A DNA stretch of 64,000 nt from positions 231,501 to 295,500 of the forward strand of contig NC_018250.1 of assembly GCF_000227135.1 (NCBI RefSeq), read 5' to 3'. Positions 1 through 10,207 of this stretch are shown in pieces. The position numbers and the translations under genes are program-made. The notes under the pieces were generated by a model. That model saw nothing but the letters and a program-made list of their open reading frames with translations. It was not told where the DNA came from and did not search any database. How positions within the stretch are numbered: position 1 is the stretch's first letter; each line of letters opens with the position of its first letter. Source of the DNA: Leishmania donovani (taxonomy: Eukaryota; Euglenozoa; Kinetoplastea; Trypanosomatida; Trypanosomatidae).

Positions 1-175
1 GAGCACGGGCGAAGACAGTATTGTCGTCGAATCACGCACACACATACACACACAAAAGGCACACAGGCGATTCATCCCCGTCCATCGAGGGCCATGATTG
101 GCCCTCCCCCGATCACTCTATAATGTACAGGATCGCCAACACTCAAAAACAAAGAACTGAATACGTTGCTCGACA
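1..175. other. 3' flank of the kelch gene
   Basis: Non-coding sequence with a CA-rich stretch near 41-60. It would be the start of the 3'UTR of the minus-strand gene that ends at 176. No further feature is visible. Confidence 0.6.
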
Positions 176-3100
176 CTAAAAGTCAAAATCATCATCGTGT
201 ATTGCGGCCTCCACACCGCGACGACGGTCGAGCAGATCGCGACCGTCGTTCAGGCCCATAGCCGCCTCCTTCACCTCCTCTTCACTTGAAGACTGCGTGC
301 CAAACTCCTCGTAGGCGTCCTCCGTGGCGGCCTGCGTTGCCGGAGATGCGTTGACTTGCGTTGCCGGCGTCTCCTCATCGGAGTACGTCGACACGGCGGC
401 GGCGGGAGCAGACAGCCCCACGGCGTTCAGCTCATCCGACAGCGGAACGGCGTCATCCTTCTCGTCCTTGGAGGGCTCCGCCGATACTGGCGCAAATCGG
501 CTCTCCTGCACCAGCGCCTCCTCCTCCTCCACAGACGACAGCTCGCTCCAGTTGTCTGAAGCCTCCTCGCGCATCGGGCTCATGGACACGCTCGTCACCT
601 GCTCTGCACCTGCGGTGTCCTCCACCTCCGACAATTCCGCGGCCGGGGCTGGGCCTTCCTCCAGCTCCTCCCAACCGCAGCTCCCGCTCTCCTCCACCTG
701 CGAAGCAGCTGGCGTGCGCAGCCCCGAGTCGCCCTCGTTGTGCACAGACGACTCAGCAACTGACGCGGCGGCCGCTGAAACACGCTGTTCCTCTTCCATC
801 GACTCCTGCCCATGTCGCGACTGCATCAGTGTTGCAGAAGACCCCTCGAGCGTCTTTTCGTCAACATCTGCTGCTGACGGTCCCATTGCCATCGCTAAGC
901 CACTTTCCTCAGCATCGTCCTGCACACCGGGCTCCCCGCCAAAGTCGCTCTCGCCGTGCAGCCTCTGGGCATCCTGCGTCTCTTCCACCTCCTCATCATG
1001 CGTGGGAGGAGATGCTGCAGCCGCGCCAGCGTCGTACACGTTTCCAGCGGCAACTGAAGAGGCATGCGAATCGGGCACCGCTGCCGGTGCCTCCGGCGTT
1101 TCTGAGAGAACTTCAGAAGAGTCAGACAACGACGTTGTCTGACAGTCAGTGGCCGGCGCGGCATTGGCGGCGAGGGCAGCCTCGTTGTCGCTCTCGTTGG
1201 ATGAGTGGACCTCCTCCTCTGGCTGCTCCGCCACCGGAAGAGGCGTGGCAGCCTCACTTTCATCGATAGGCGTCTCTGCCTTACTACTGGCATTTTCATC
1301 GCCGATGTCTGCATGAACCGCTAAGGCGGGTTCTATCGCCTCCGCAGGAGGTGTTGCAGTGGCGTGGGGGCCTTCAGTATCCGCCCATTGCCTTGAATCC
1401 TGTCGACTGTCGGAGAAGGAGGCAGGCACAGGCGGCGCGGCGGGCGAATCCAGCGCAGCAAAAGACGTGCTCGAAGGGGTAGGCGGCGCTGCGGGCGGCT
1501 GCTCCACTAGAGCATCGGCGTCCTGCTGCGGCTCTTCAAACGCAGCTTCCTCCTTATCGTCCTCCTCCGCTGCCGCCAGATGCGACGTCCCCACCGCAGG
1601 CGTGGATGGCGCCGCCTCACTACTGTCGTCCTCATCGCCAGCATTGGAGCTCTGCAGTGGGGAGACGGGTGCTGCTGGCGCCTCCACAGCTGGTGCAGCG
1701 ACTGCGGGAGCGTCTGCCAACGACGAGGCGAAAGAAGAGAACACGTCATTGACCTCCCTCGCTTGGCTGGAAAAAACAGCTTCTTCAGCGACGGCACCGA
1801 GAGGCTTCTCTGCCACATCTTCAACAGACGAGGAATCCGACGAGGCCGTCGCTGCTTCCGACAACTCCTCTGCACGCACAGCGGTAACTTCCGGCACGGT
1901 GCGTGCCTCCTTTAATGGTGGCAACGAAAGAACTGACGACGACGAGGGTGGTGTGGTGTGCTCGCGCGGGGCGGGCGGCGGGGTCAGATCCTCAATCAAC
2001 TCCTCCGCTGCCTCGCCAATGGAAAAGCGACTTTCCGCGCTGCTTGTCGACTTGATTCTGCCCGCGTGGCCGTCGTTTTCGTCGGCGTTCGACATGCTTT
2101 CCCAGTCGTCGTCGGTGTCAGCGTAGTCGTCATTCTTCTCCTTCGGCTGCGCCTCGTTTTCTTTGCCCCGCACCTCAAGCGGCGGCGTCGACGGGGTAAC
2201 GACATCCTCCTCGGGGTCGTCGCTGGCACCATCTCTGTCGATCTTGTCGTCGTGATCGACAGCAGGGATGCTGTGGATGGATGGAAGCGGCGATGCGACA
2301 GCGCTGCTGTCATCAGGTAGGCACAGCGCCGCGGCGGCGGCCTCATCACCAGCGACCGCTTTCTCGCTCGCCGCCAGCGCCGCTGGCGGGAGCGAAAGGG
2401 ACTTCGACGACGACTGTGACGCTGGTGGTGGCGTAGCAGGCTCGTGAGGCGCTTGCTGCTCGATCTTGTGCGGTTCCTCTTCCTCCACTTCTGCCGCTGG
2501 GGCCACCTCATCCGCCTGCGGCGGGCCAGACGTGGCGACGGAAGCGTCGTCCTTCTCGTCGCCCACCTTCACCTCCTCGCTCTCCATGTCAGCCGCCGGA
2601 ACATGCACCGGCATCGAGATCGGCACTGGGTTCGCCGCGGTCGGCGCCACGGCATTTCGCCACTGTCGCACCGCCGAAGAGCCATCCGAAGACGCAACCT
2701 CGAAGTGGTCGTCGTTTTCCTTGCAAGACTCGCTCTTTTCGGACTTTTTCTCTGTCACTGCCGACCCCTCGTCTTCTGAGGAGGTTTTCGCGTCGTCGCA
2801 ATGCAGCGTCGCAGCAATGCCCGCGATCGCATCGTCCGGCTCGGGCGCAGCTGACTCGGCTTCAGACACCTTAGCGCCCGCATCTACCTTCTCGACGTGC
2901 TTTGCATACTTGCTGTCTGAGCCGTCACCCTCGCCCGACAGAGCCGTGGAAGAGGCATCCACCGGCTGCGGCCCCACAACCTCAGCGTCCCACTCTGATT
3001 CACTGCGGCTAGACATGCGACTGTTGCTGCTGCTGGACGTTGTCAGACTACTGCTCCTGCTGCCACGCACGAGGAAGGCGTCCTGCAAGTCGCGGCCAGC

Positions 3101-6100
3101 AAGTGAAACGCCTGCGATCGGGCCGCCGTGAATGAAAGCGCCGCCGCTGCCGTTGGCTTCAATCGTGTCCCGGGTTGCTGAAGGCGACGACCCCTCGTCC
3201 ACTGTCGCGGCAGCGCCATAGGGCGGGCGGTGCAGCGGCGCTGTGGACTCCCCGGCAGGCATGGAGCTACGACCAGCGCCAGGGGAGCATCTGCGGCTCC
3301 TGATAGTGCGGAAGGCAGGCGTGGCGCGCTCCTGGTTCACCTCGTTCTGCAGCTGCTGGCGATGGACAGCGCGGATTTCGATGCTTTGCGTGTACAATCG
3401 CCGAACAAGTCGGCGCTGCTGCGAGGGCGTCAGTGTGCTGTAGCACGACGGGTGATGAGGGCCCGCGGGCGTTGCCGCGGTGGTGGCTTGCCCCAACACT
3501 GAGGCAGGGCCGTGAAGTCGCTCCGTCAACTGGCGGATGGCAACGGCCGAAGTCGTCGGCAGCGCAAGTACCCCCGCCGCCCTAGAATGCTCGTACCTCC
3601 CGTCGCCGCTTGCACGCATGCTCTGGGATGTCTGCAGCCACCCGGATGCGATGGCTGGCGCCCTACGGTGACCCGACGGCGGCGGGTGCTGCCCGCGTGA
3701 TGTCGTTCGTGCCGGGCCGGTCATTGGCCGGCCCATCGCAGTACTGCGGGGCACTGGCGGCGGGCCTGGTGTGAGAAACCCTTGCTTCGAGGGCACAGAC
3801 TCTCCCATCCCACGGGACACGCTGGCGGCACGGCGGCTAGCGGCAGCGCTTCCATTACCGGCGGCAAGAAGCATCGAGATGGCCGGTGCTGTTTGCGCGA
3901 TTTCTGCCTCCTCAAGCGGCAGCCCGCCGACGATAAGAATACTGCCAATACGCGGCCCGCGCAATGGAAGTGAACGGCGCGCGCACGACGAATGTGCCCG
4001 TTGCGCATTCTTCATTGTGTTCCTCAGCCCCGGAGCCTTGGCCGAGGCTGCCGACGCCACCGCCCGCAGCCCAAAGCGTGTCGCAACCGGGGTGCAGTCC
4101 ATGCGCACGATGCGCCAAAAGAGTGTCGCCGTGGAGAAGAGAAACACCATCAGCGGCGAAGCGGCTGCCTGTTCTGCTGTCGGCGTCGCCACCACGGCAC
4201 TGCTGGTGCGGCCGCCAACAAGCAGGATCACGGGACAGTCATCCATGATGCACGAGGTCATGTCGGCAAGTTCCAGCGCTGGCGGTCGCACGGTGCCGTT
4301 CGGCTCCACGCGGCTCCACATGCGCGTGATGAGGTCGAGCTTGAAAAAGTCCGACAAGGCCACCGCACTTTGCTCCTCATCTTTGCGTGCTGCGGCACCG
4401 TTTGCGTCGCTGCCGGAGTGCGCCGCGCTGTGCAGCTTTCCAGCCTTGCTCTGCTCGTGCCCCCACCCGCCAAAGATGTAGAGAGCGGACCCTCCGCTCA
4501 CGAGGGTCGCGGCAAGCCCGTACCGCGGACACGGCACCTCGGTGCCGAAACTGCGGCGTGCAGCCCACTCTTGCGTGCCAATGTCGAGATACAATACCTC
4601 CGCACACGAGCAGCAGGCGCCGCTGCTGGACTGGCCGCCGATCACCACGATGTAGTCGTTGTGCAGCACCGCCGCATGGCGCCAGCGAGCAAGTCCACCC
4701 TCGAAGTCACCGGTCAGCATCGAGGAGATGCGATTCTCACTACCCCCAGTGTCACGGGAAGGTTTGTCGGCCCAGGTGCAGTGCAGCTCTGTCGCCGCCA
4801 CCGTGCCCGCGTTCGCGTCCCACGACAACCTCCACACATCGCTATACACCAACGCAGAAGCACCACCAGCGTCGTCCCTGGGCTGGGAGTCACTCATCGG
4901 CTCTGCCTCAGCATCGCCGCTGCGGCCACGGCCGCCAAAAATGTAGACGGCAGCATCAGCGGGGCGGTACACGGCCGTGTGGCCGTAGCGAGGCGGCGGC
5001 ACCGCCGCAGGGGTGGAAGAGGAGGCCATGCCGCGACTGCTGAGCCGCGCGCGCAGCGGCTTCCACGTCTGCGCGGTGTCGTCGAACGCGTACACACTGG
5101 ACGAGGCAGTCCTTGCGGTCGCTGAGAGGCCGCCGAAGACGATGTAGTGCTGCCCGTCTGCACACCGTGTCAGCGACGGCTCCACCAACAGGGGCAGACA
5201 GTCGCACGGATGCTGCGTGATGGCGGACACGACAAGTGGGCCCGGCTTTATATACACGCCAAGCCGCTGCTCAGTCAGTCCGCGCCTCCATGCCGCCTCA
5301 CCTTCCTCGCGCCGCCGCTGTTCCTCCTCGCTCGTGATGTTGAGACTACCGTGGTACCACGTGAGCTCTGACGGATAGCGATGGCGGCTTTCACCAGGGA
5401 ACGCGTGCACCAAGGAGCTCACTGGAAGAAAGCTGCAGAGTGTCGAAGTGCGGATCAGACTGTCGCACAGCACCTGCAAGGAAGATGACGAAAACGCGGT
5501 GCTGCAAGACGTGGCTTTCTTTATCGATGGCACAGATCCGCCTGGAGAGGGTGGCAGAGGGCTATGGCCGTCGCCGCAGGGCTGCGTTGGGACGTTTGGA
5601 ACTGCACCCATGGCATCGACAGACACCGTGCAGGACACATTCAGCACGGTGCGAGTCGTGTAGGCGTCACCGAAGAAAAAATGCACGATGGCCACCTTGC
5701 GCGACGCCCCAGATACGTAGGCAGCGTGGGCAAGCCCAGCTGGGCCGAAGATGTGCTCCAGCAGCGCCGTGGTTTCCTCGAACGCCATGTCGTCATGGTC
5801 GCTGGCAGTCTTCTCTAACGCTGCTGCAGCGTGGCCCCCTCGTCGTAGCGACGCGGCCAGCATTCCAGAGGATAGAATGCGAATGACCTCGCAGTACGGC
5901 TGCAGCCGCGCCTCCTTCTGCTTCACCTGCACAACGAGCTTGTCGTACAGCAGCCCCGGCAGCAGCGTCTGCACGGCGTGCTCGGACGGATCTGTGTAGT
6001 CGAGCGGCACACTTTGCACTGCCACATCGTAGCCCATGTACGCCTCCAGCACCTTCTGCGCCAGTCGAACTCCATCCGAAACGCCAACACGGCTGCATAC

Positions 6101-9100
6101 GGCTCGATGTAGCGGGTCTGGGTGCCGTACAATGCAGCTGCGCCGCAAGGCCCACAGCCGTGGTGACGGCGTGTAGTTTTCCGACACCACCGTCACCCGG
6201 CGCGGCATCTTGATCCACTGGCCCTGAAGCTCAAGCACCACATGATGACTCATGCGGATAGCACCGCTGACAAAGCTAATGAGAAGCCGGTGCCGCGTCC
6301 TCCCGGGTCGCTCGCTCGCCGCCACAAGGGAGGGGCTCAGATCCACTTCCGCGTAGTTGTCGACACCCATAGCGACGGCGTTGACGCACTGCACAAAGAC
6401 CTCCGCCATCTGCTCCTCCGTCAGCTGCGGCTGCGCTTGTCGCTGATTATCGGCTTCATCGCTGCCTTGCTCAGCCCTCGACGATGCGTGAGCCTTGTAG
6501 CGATGAATCACACTCTTGCGCACCGTCGCAACACAGTGTCGTAGTGCTCGCGCATCGGCCGTGCCGTCTGACACTGCCGTCGTCTCCGCTGCAGTGGTTA
6601 GCGCCACGCACAACCGGGCACGTGCGTTGGTCGTTGAAAGTAGAACTGGCGGGCCAGTAGACGCCAACTGACCGTCCGCATCAACGCATAGGGCGGGTGT
6701 GCAGCAGCTGCTAGACGCAGGCACCGCTGGCGCCCACGCGTGTTGCAGCTCCTTCGCTGAGGGCGCACCCGCCACACCCCAGGCAGCGCGCACCTCTTCT
6801 GCGCTGCCGCCGCTCGTAGTGAACCACAGCTGCACCTGCGACAGAGGCAACGGCGAAGCAGCCGTCTGCGGCCCCTGCGCTCCGCCGGCCACCGAAGACG
6901 GTACCAGGCGCAACGAGCGTAGGCAAAACACAGCCGAGTCGGTGTCGAGTGTGTGGGAGCGAACGGCGCACGTTACCTCAAGCTGGGCTCCTAGGGCCGC
7001 AGAGGGTGAGCGTAGCATTAACGTCGTCGCTGACAGAAGCGCCGGTGCCGACGATACACAGATGGACGTCTTCCAGTGCGCGCCGGTGGATGCGGCGGAG
7101 TACAGCGCGGAGGAAGAGAACCACACGGCCCCCGACCACGCGTTGGGGCTCGCTGCCTTTGCGACTCCCTGCGAAGCAAGACCGCTGCCACGGTTTGCTG
7201 GGGTGGCGCGTGCAGGGGATGTGGTGGTAATGGGTCGCATTGTTCCCGCTGCCGGCTTCAGCGGAGGACTCGCTCCATCGCCCGTCTTTGGCAAGCCGGC
7301 GGCGGGAACCAGAGTTACCTCATATGGAGGAAGGGCCTCCTCGCCCACGGGAGGGGTGTCGGCGTTGGCGGTACCCGCTGCACCCAGAGCTTCACACTTT
7401 CCAGACGCTCTGCGTCTGTCACTCAGTACGGGAAGAAAGCCGTGGTAGACAAGAACACCTGTTTCCGGGGAGGCTTCTGCGAGAACGGCGTGCGTCACAG
7501 CGTGGCAGAGAGCCAGATTCCACGCTGAGGCTGGTCGGAAAGCTGCGTCGGACTGGTCGGCGGCGGTCGATACGCCGGTGTTTATATGGCTGCCAGTCGA
7601 GGGTGGCAACGCTGAAAGAAATGTCGCTGGTGGGTTGATCATGATGGTAACCTCGCGCAGCTCGGCATTCTTGTTGGTCTTGCTGGACGCTCTGGGTCGT
7701 TCGCGAAGCGGCGCGGGTAACGACGACGACTCCGCAGCGGCGGCGGCAGTCGAGGCATTGACCAAGCGGTAGTACAAGACCGCCGTAGCAGAGGTGGAAG
7801 AGGCGGCGCGGGTGCCGCCAGCGCGCGAGGGTGCAGCCAAGCGCGTCCACGCGTCGGAGAACATGTGCAAAAAAATAGGCTGCGCATCCGATGCAGCAGA
7901 CGCGGATGTGGAAGGCTGCACCGCCACGTAGACGAGCGGGCCGCGCACTGGTACGTTGACCGGCTGCTGCACGATGTCGTACGCCGAACTCACAGTGACG
8001 ACGCGGTGCGCGATGCCGTCGGCGCGTGCCGAGTGGGATGATGACGGCGAGCTCACCCACACGGTGGCCGTTGATGGGTTTCGGCAGCTCGACGTTTTTG
8101 TTTTTGTCGTCCTCGACGGCGACTCATCGATGAGTAGCATCTGCAGAACGGGCTGCGCGCTGCTCTCCGTGGCACGAGAGCGCAGGTTCAGCACCGCGTC
8201 CCGATACGCGCTCACGGTCATATACGTCCACAGCGTGAGGACCACATCGCCGTTGGCACCAGTGAAGCGCACCTCGTGGCTCATCTGTGGCGCGGGTGCC
8301 GGAGAGGACGCCGACAGCAACAACGATCCGTGCCTAGGTGCTACGTCGGCCACGCTCGTCCACAGCGTCGTTGATGTGCAGCTACCCGCAGTTCCCCCTT
8401 CCATAGATGCCACGTTCTCTGTGAGGATGCAGGTTGCATGCAGAGCAGGCGGTACAGCAGGGCCTGTATTGGCAACGCCTCTGTCGTCGTCGCCAGCGGC
8501 GCGACTCGCATCATTCGGATACCGGGATAGCAACAGAACGGGACTGCTCACTTGCGGTACCACCGCCGCGAGGCCTCGCAGGGCCGGCGTGGTGCGGAAC
8601 GAGAGAGCGGACGTGTGCGAGTCAGGGTGGTGCATTGTCCCCTCTTTGTCAGCTGTTGTGGCCGAGACCTCAACAGAGACAACGCGATGCGGGTCCGCTG
8701 TGCCGCTGGTGCTGTAGATGGCTACAACCCCCACCATCACGATAAGAGCGCCGCTATCGGCCCCCTCGAACAGGTTGTTTGCCGTTGGATGTGGCGGCGC
8801 AGGCGCCTTTACGGCTGCTGCGGTGTTGTGTTGCTCTTCGGACGCCGGCGCCGCCCGCCGTTGGTGGACCAGCGTGCCCTCCGTCTCGTTATTAAAGGAG
8901 AGTGGTGTGAATACGGTATTGCATAAGCGTTCGGCTTCGTTGCTGAGTCGAACGGGCGCCATAATGTTGGTGTCCAGTGCCACCTCCTGTGGTTCTGAAT
9001 GGACAACTGGAGGCCGTGCCGTCCCTGTCGCCGGCGGTGGCGGAGGAAAGTGCATCACCACTGGCGCCACGTTGTCCTCGTCCTCGTCGTTATCCTCGCT

Positions 9101-10207
9101 CATCTTCACGAGGCTCTCCGTCGTCGCACCGTGCCCGCCTGCTTCCTTTGACGGTGACGCCATAACTGGAGTCATCTCCATGTGAATGATACTCGATCGA
9201 TAGTTTTGGGGGCGCTGGCGACGCGGCGTTTTGCTGCGAGGGGGCGACGAGAGAGCGCCGGAGATGGCCGCAGAGTACCCATCCTTCTGCGGCGTGAGTA
9301 CGTCGCCGCCTCTGTCGTCGTCTGCTGTCCGCATCACTTCTGAAACCAAAGTATCGCCATAGGCAGAGAGGGGGTTCACACAGAGAGGCGGGTTGAACCG
9401 CGCTGCGACTCCGGCCGCGGCCTCTTCGCCGTGGCCACCTTGAGCCTCCGTCATCGCCTCTTCATGCGCGGTGGCAGCTGCCGTTTCGGCCGCCGGTGCC
9501 GTAGTAGCAGGCGCCTCGCTGTTCGTCTCCACACCGTTGCTGCTGTAGTGCACCTCCCCGCCGCCTTTGCGACCATCATAGCTTCCACTCTTTCCATCTT
9601 CCCTGTCATGCGCCTTTTCCCTGCACACTGCGTCATCGCCTTCTCCATTCTTTGTCGCGTCTGCCGCCGGCGGATCGAATTCTGGCAGCACCTCTCCAAT
9701 CGCCCAATGGAAGCAGACGTGCAGCGACGGTTGTGAGGCGCCGCGGTTGCCCTCCGCATCGGGGGTGGCATTCAGCGTGTCTGTAGCAGCGGTGAGCTCC
9801 GTCACTGGGCCGCCAACTGCCGCAGCGGACCCAGCAGATGTCGTCAGCGTCGAGGCGGCGGCGCTAATGGCAGTGCTGGTGAGTATATCCATGGCCGCCA
9901 TGCCCCCAGTCGGATGCAGGTCGTCCACGTCCGATGTGAGGCTCTCGACATACGACTTCGTGGCGAACGCGAGCTCGGTCGCGCGACGCGCTACGCGGGC
10001 GCCTGGGTGGCGGTGCAGGACAACCGGCTGCCGCATAGGCAGCTGAACCGTCTCCCACGGGCACCCAGGCCCACCAAGGCGCACCGCTAACTCATCGAGC
10101 GAGGGCTCGCAGCTGATGACGAAGATAGAGATGCATCGGCCATAGGCTGTCTCGCCAATGGCCTCACCGATGCTGGACAAACCAGACAAAAACGACGTGT
10201 CATTCAT
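176..10207 (-). CDS. Giant kelch-repeat protein with acidic disordered tail
   Basis: An uninterrupted 3343-codon frame starts with ATG (10205-10207) and ends with TAG (176-178). Kelch repeats lie at about residues 1680-2010, seen as repeated PRYGHTAVY / YIFGGRG, WRHAAVLHNDYIVVIGG and PRYGLAATL / YIFGGWG units, the double-glycine plus Arg-Tyr pattern of a beta-propeller blade. The N-terminal half is a mix of low-complexity Ala/Ser/Thr and possibly beta-rich segments that I cannot assign. The last ~900 residues are highly acidic, Ser/Ala/Pro-rich, apparently disordered, and end in a run of Asp and Phe. No signal peptide or membrane segment is evident. Kelch propellers usually mediate protein binding, and large kelch proteins are common in trypanosomatids; the exact role is unknown. 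It is the last gene of the visible unit. Coding status is very secure, function only at domain level. Confidence 0.93.
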   Translation of the reverse strand: MNDTSFLSGLSSIGEAIGETAYGRCISIFVISCEPSLDELAVRLGGPGCPWETVQLPMRQPVVLHRHPGARVARRATELAFATKSYVESLTSDVDDLHPTGGMAAMDILTSTAISAAASTLTTSAGSAAAVGGPVTELTAATDTLNATPDAEGNRGASQPSLHVCFHWAIGEVLPEFDPPAADATKNGEGDDAVCREKAHDREDGKSGSYDGRKGGGEVHYSSNGVETNSEAPATTAPAAETAAATAHEEAMTEAQGGHGEEAAAGVAARFNPPLCVNPLSAYGDTLVSEVMRTADDDRGGDVLTPQKDGYSAAISGALSSPPRSKTPRRQRPQNYRSSIIHMEMTPVMASPSKEAGGHGATTESLVKMSEDNDEDEDNVAPVVMHFPPPPPATGTARPPVVHSEPQEVALDTNIMAPVRLSNEAERLCNTVFTPLSFNNETEGTLVHQRRAAPASEEQHNTAAAVKAPAPPHPTANNLFEGADSGALIVMVGVVAIYSTSGTADPHRVVSVEVSATTADKEGTMHHPDSHTSALSFRTTPALRGLAAVVPQVSSPVLLLSRYPNDASRAAGDDDRGVANTGPAVPPALHATCILTENVASMEGGTAGSCTSTTLWTSVADVAPRHGSLLLSASSPAPAPQMSHEVRFTGANGDVVLTLWTYMTVSAYRDAVLNLRSRATESSAQPVLQMLLIDESPSRTTKTKTSSCRNPSTATVWVSSPSSSHSARADGIAHRVVTVSSAYDIVQQPVNVPVRGPLVYVAVQPSTSASAASDAQPIFLHMFSDAWTRLAAPSRAGGTRAASSTSATAVLYYRLVNASTAAAAAESSSLPAPLRERPRASSKTNKNAELREVTIMINPPATFLSALPPSTGSHINTGVSTAADQSDAAFRPASAWNLALCHAVTHAVLAEASPETGVLVYHGFLPVLSDRRRASGKCEALGAAGTANADTPPVGEEALPPYEVTLVPAAGLPKTGDGASPPLKPAAGTMRPITTTSPARATPANRGSGLASQGVAKAASPNAWSGAVWFSSSALYSAASTGAHWKTSICVSSAPALLSATTLMLRSPSAALGAQLEVTCAVRSHTLDTDSAVFCLRSLRLVPSSVAGGAQGPQTAASPLPLSQVQLWFTTSGGSAEEVRAAWGVAGAPSAKELQHAWAPAVPASSSCCTPALCVDADGQLASTGPPVLLSTTNARARLCVALTTAAETTAVSDGTADARALRHCVATVRKSVIHRYKAHASSRAEQGSDEADNQRQAQPQLTEEQMAEVFVQCVNAVAMGVDNYAEVDLSPSLVAASERPGRTRHRLLISFVSGAIRMSHHVVLELQGQWIKMPRRVTVVSENYTPSPRLWALRRSCIVRHPDPLHRAVCSRVGVSDGVRLAQKVLEAYMGYDVAVQSVPLDYTDPSEHAVQTLLPGLLYDKLVVQVKQKEARLQPYCEVIRILSSGMLAASLRRGGHAAAALEKTASDHDDMAFEETTALLEHIFGPAGLAHAAYVSGASRKVAIVHFFFGDAYTTRTVLNVSCTVSVDAMGAVPNVPTQPCGDGHSPLPPSPGGSVPSIKKATSCSTAFSSSSLQVLCDSLIRTSTLCSFLPVSSLVHAFPGESRHRYPSELTWYHGSLNITSEEEQRRREEGEAAWRRGLTEQRLGVYIKPGPLVVSAITQHPCDCLPLLVEPSLTRCADGQHYIVFGGLSATARTASSSVYAFDDTAQTWKPLRARLSSRGMASSSTPAAVPPPRYGHTAVYRPADAAVYIFGGRGRSGDAEAEPMSDSQPRDDAGGASALVYSDVWRLSWDANAGTVAATELHCTWADKPSRDTGGSENRISSMLTGDFEGGLARWRHAAVLHNDYIVVIGGQSSSGACCSCAEVLYLDIGTQEWAARRSFGTEVPCPRYGLAATLVSGGSALYIFGGWGHEQSKAGKLHSAAHSGSDANGAAARKDEEQSAVALSDFFKLDLITRMWSRVEPNGTVRPPALELADMTSCIMDDCPVILLVGGRTSSAVVATPTAEQAAASPLMVFLFSTATLFWRIVRMDCTPVATRFGLRAVASAASAKAPGLRNTMKNAQRAHSSCARRSLPLRGPRIGSILIVGGLPLEEAEIAQTAPAISMLLAAGNGSAAASRRAASVSRGMGESVPSKQGFLTPGPPPVPRSTAMGRPMTGPARTTSRGQHPPPSGHRRAPAIASGWLQTSQSMRASGDGRYEHSRAAGVLALPTTSAVAIRQLTERLHGPASVLGQATTAATPAGPHHPSCYSTLTPSQQRRLVRRLYTQSIEIRAVHRQQLQNEVNQERATPAFRTIRSRRCSPGAGRSSMPAGESTAPLHRPPYGAAATVDEGSSPSATRDTIEANGSGGAFIHGGPIAGVSLAGRDLQDAFLVRGSRSSSLTTSSSSNSRMSSRSESEWDAEVVGPQPVDASSTALSGEGDGSDSKYAKHVEKVDAGAKVSEAESAAPEPDDAIAGIAATLHCDDAKTSSEDEGSAVTEKKSEKSESCKENDDHFEVASSDGSSAVRQWRNAVAPTAANPVPISMPVHVPAADMESEEVKVGDEKDDASVATSGPPQADEVAPAAEVEEEEPHKIEQQAPHEPATPPPASQSSSKSLSLPPAALAASEKAVAGDEAAAAALCLPDDSSAVASPLPSIHSIPAVDHDDKIDRDGASDDPEEDVVTPSTPPLEVRGKENEAQPKEKNDDYADTDDDWESMSNADENDGHAGRIKSTSSAESRFSIGEAAEELIEDLTPPPAPREHTTPPSSSSVLSLPPLKEARTVPEVTAVRAEELSEAATASSDSSSVEDVAEKPLGAVAEEAVFSSQAREVNDVFSSFASSLADAPAVAAPAVEAPAAPVSPLQSSNAGDEDDSSEAAPSTPAVGTSHLAAAEEDDKEEAAFEEPQQDADALVEQPPAAPPTPSSTSFAALDSPAAPPVPASFSDSRQDSRQWADTEGPHATATPPAEAIEPALAVHADIGDENASSKAETPIDESEAATPLPVAEQPEEEVHSSNESDNEAALAANAAPATDCQTTSLSDSSEVLSETPEAPAAVPDSHASSVAAGNVYDAGAAAASPPTHDEEVEETQDAQRLHGESDFGGEPGVQDDAEESGLAMAMGPSAADVDEKTLEGSSATLMQSRHGQESMEEEQRVSAAAASVAESSVHNEGDSGLRTPAASQVEESGSCGWEELEEGPAPAAELSEVEDTAGAEQVTSVSMSPMREEASDNWSELSSVEEEEALVQESRFAPVSAEPSKDEKDDAVPLSDELNAVGLSAPAAAVSTYSDEETPATQVNASPATQAATEDAYEEFGTQSSSEEEVKEAAMGLNDGRDLLDRRRGVEAAIHDDDFDF

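Noticed and set aside
361..1269. Long plus-strand open frames opposite the kelch gene (also 3992-5125 and others)
   Set aside because: They mirror the GC-rich codons of the minus-strand gene, are Arg/Ser-rich and have no domain; all real genes here are on the minus strand.
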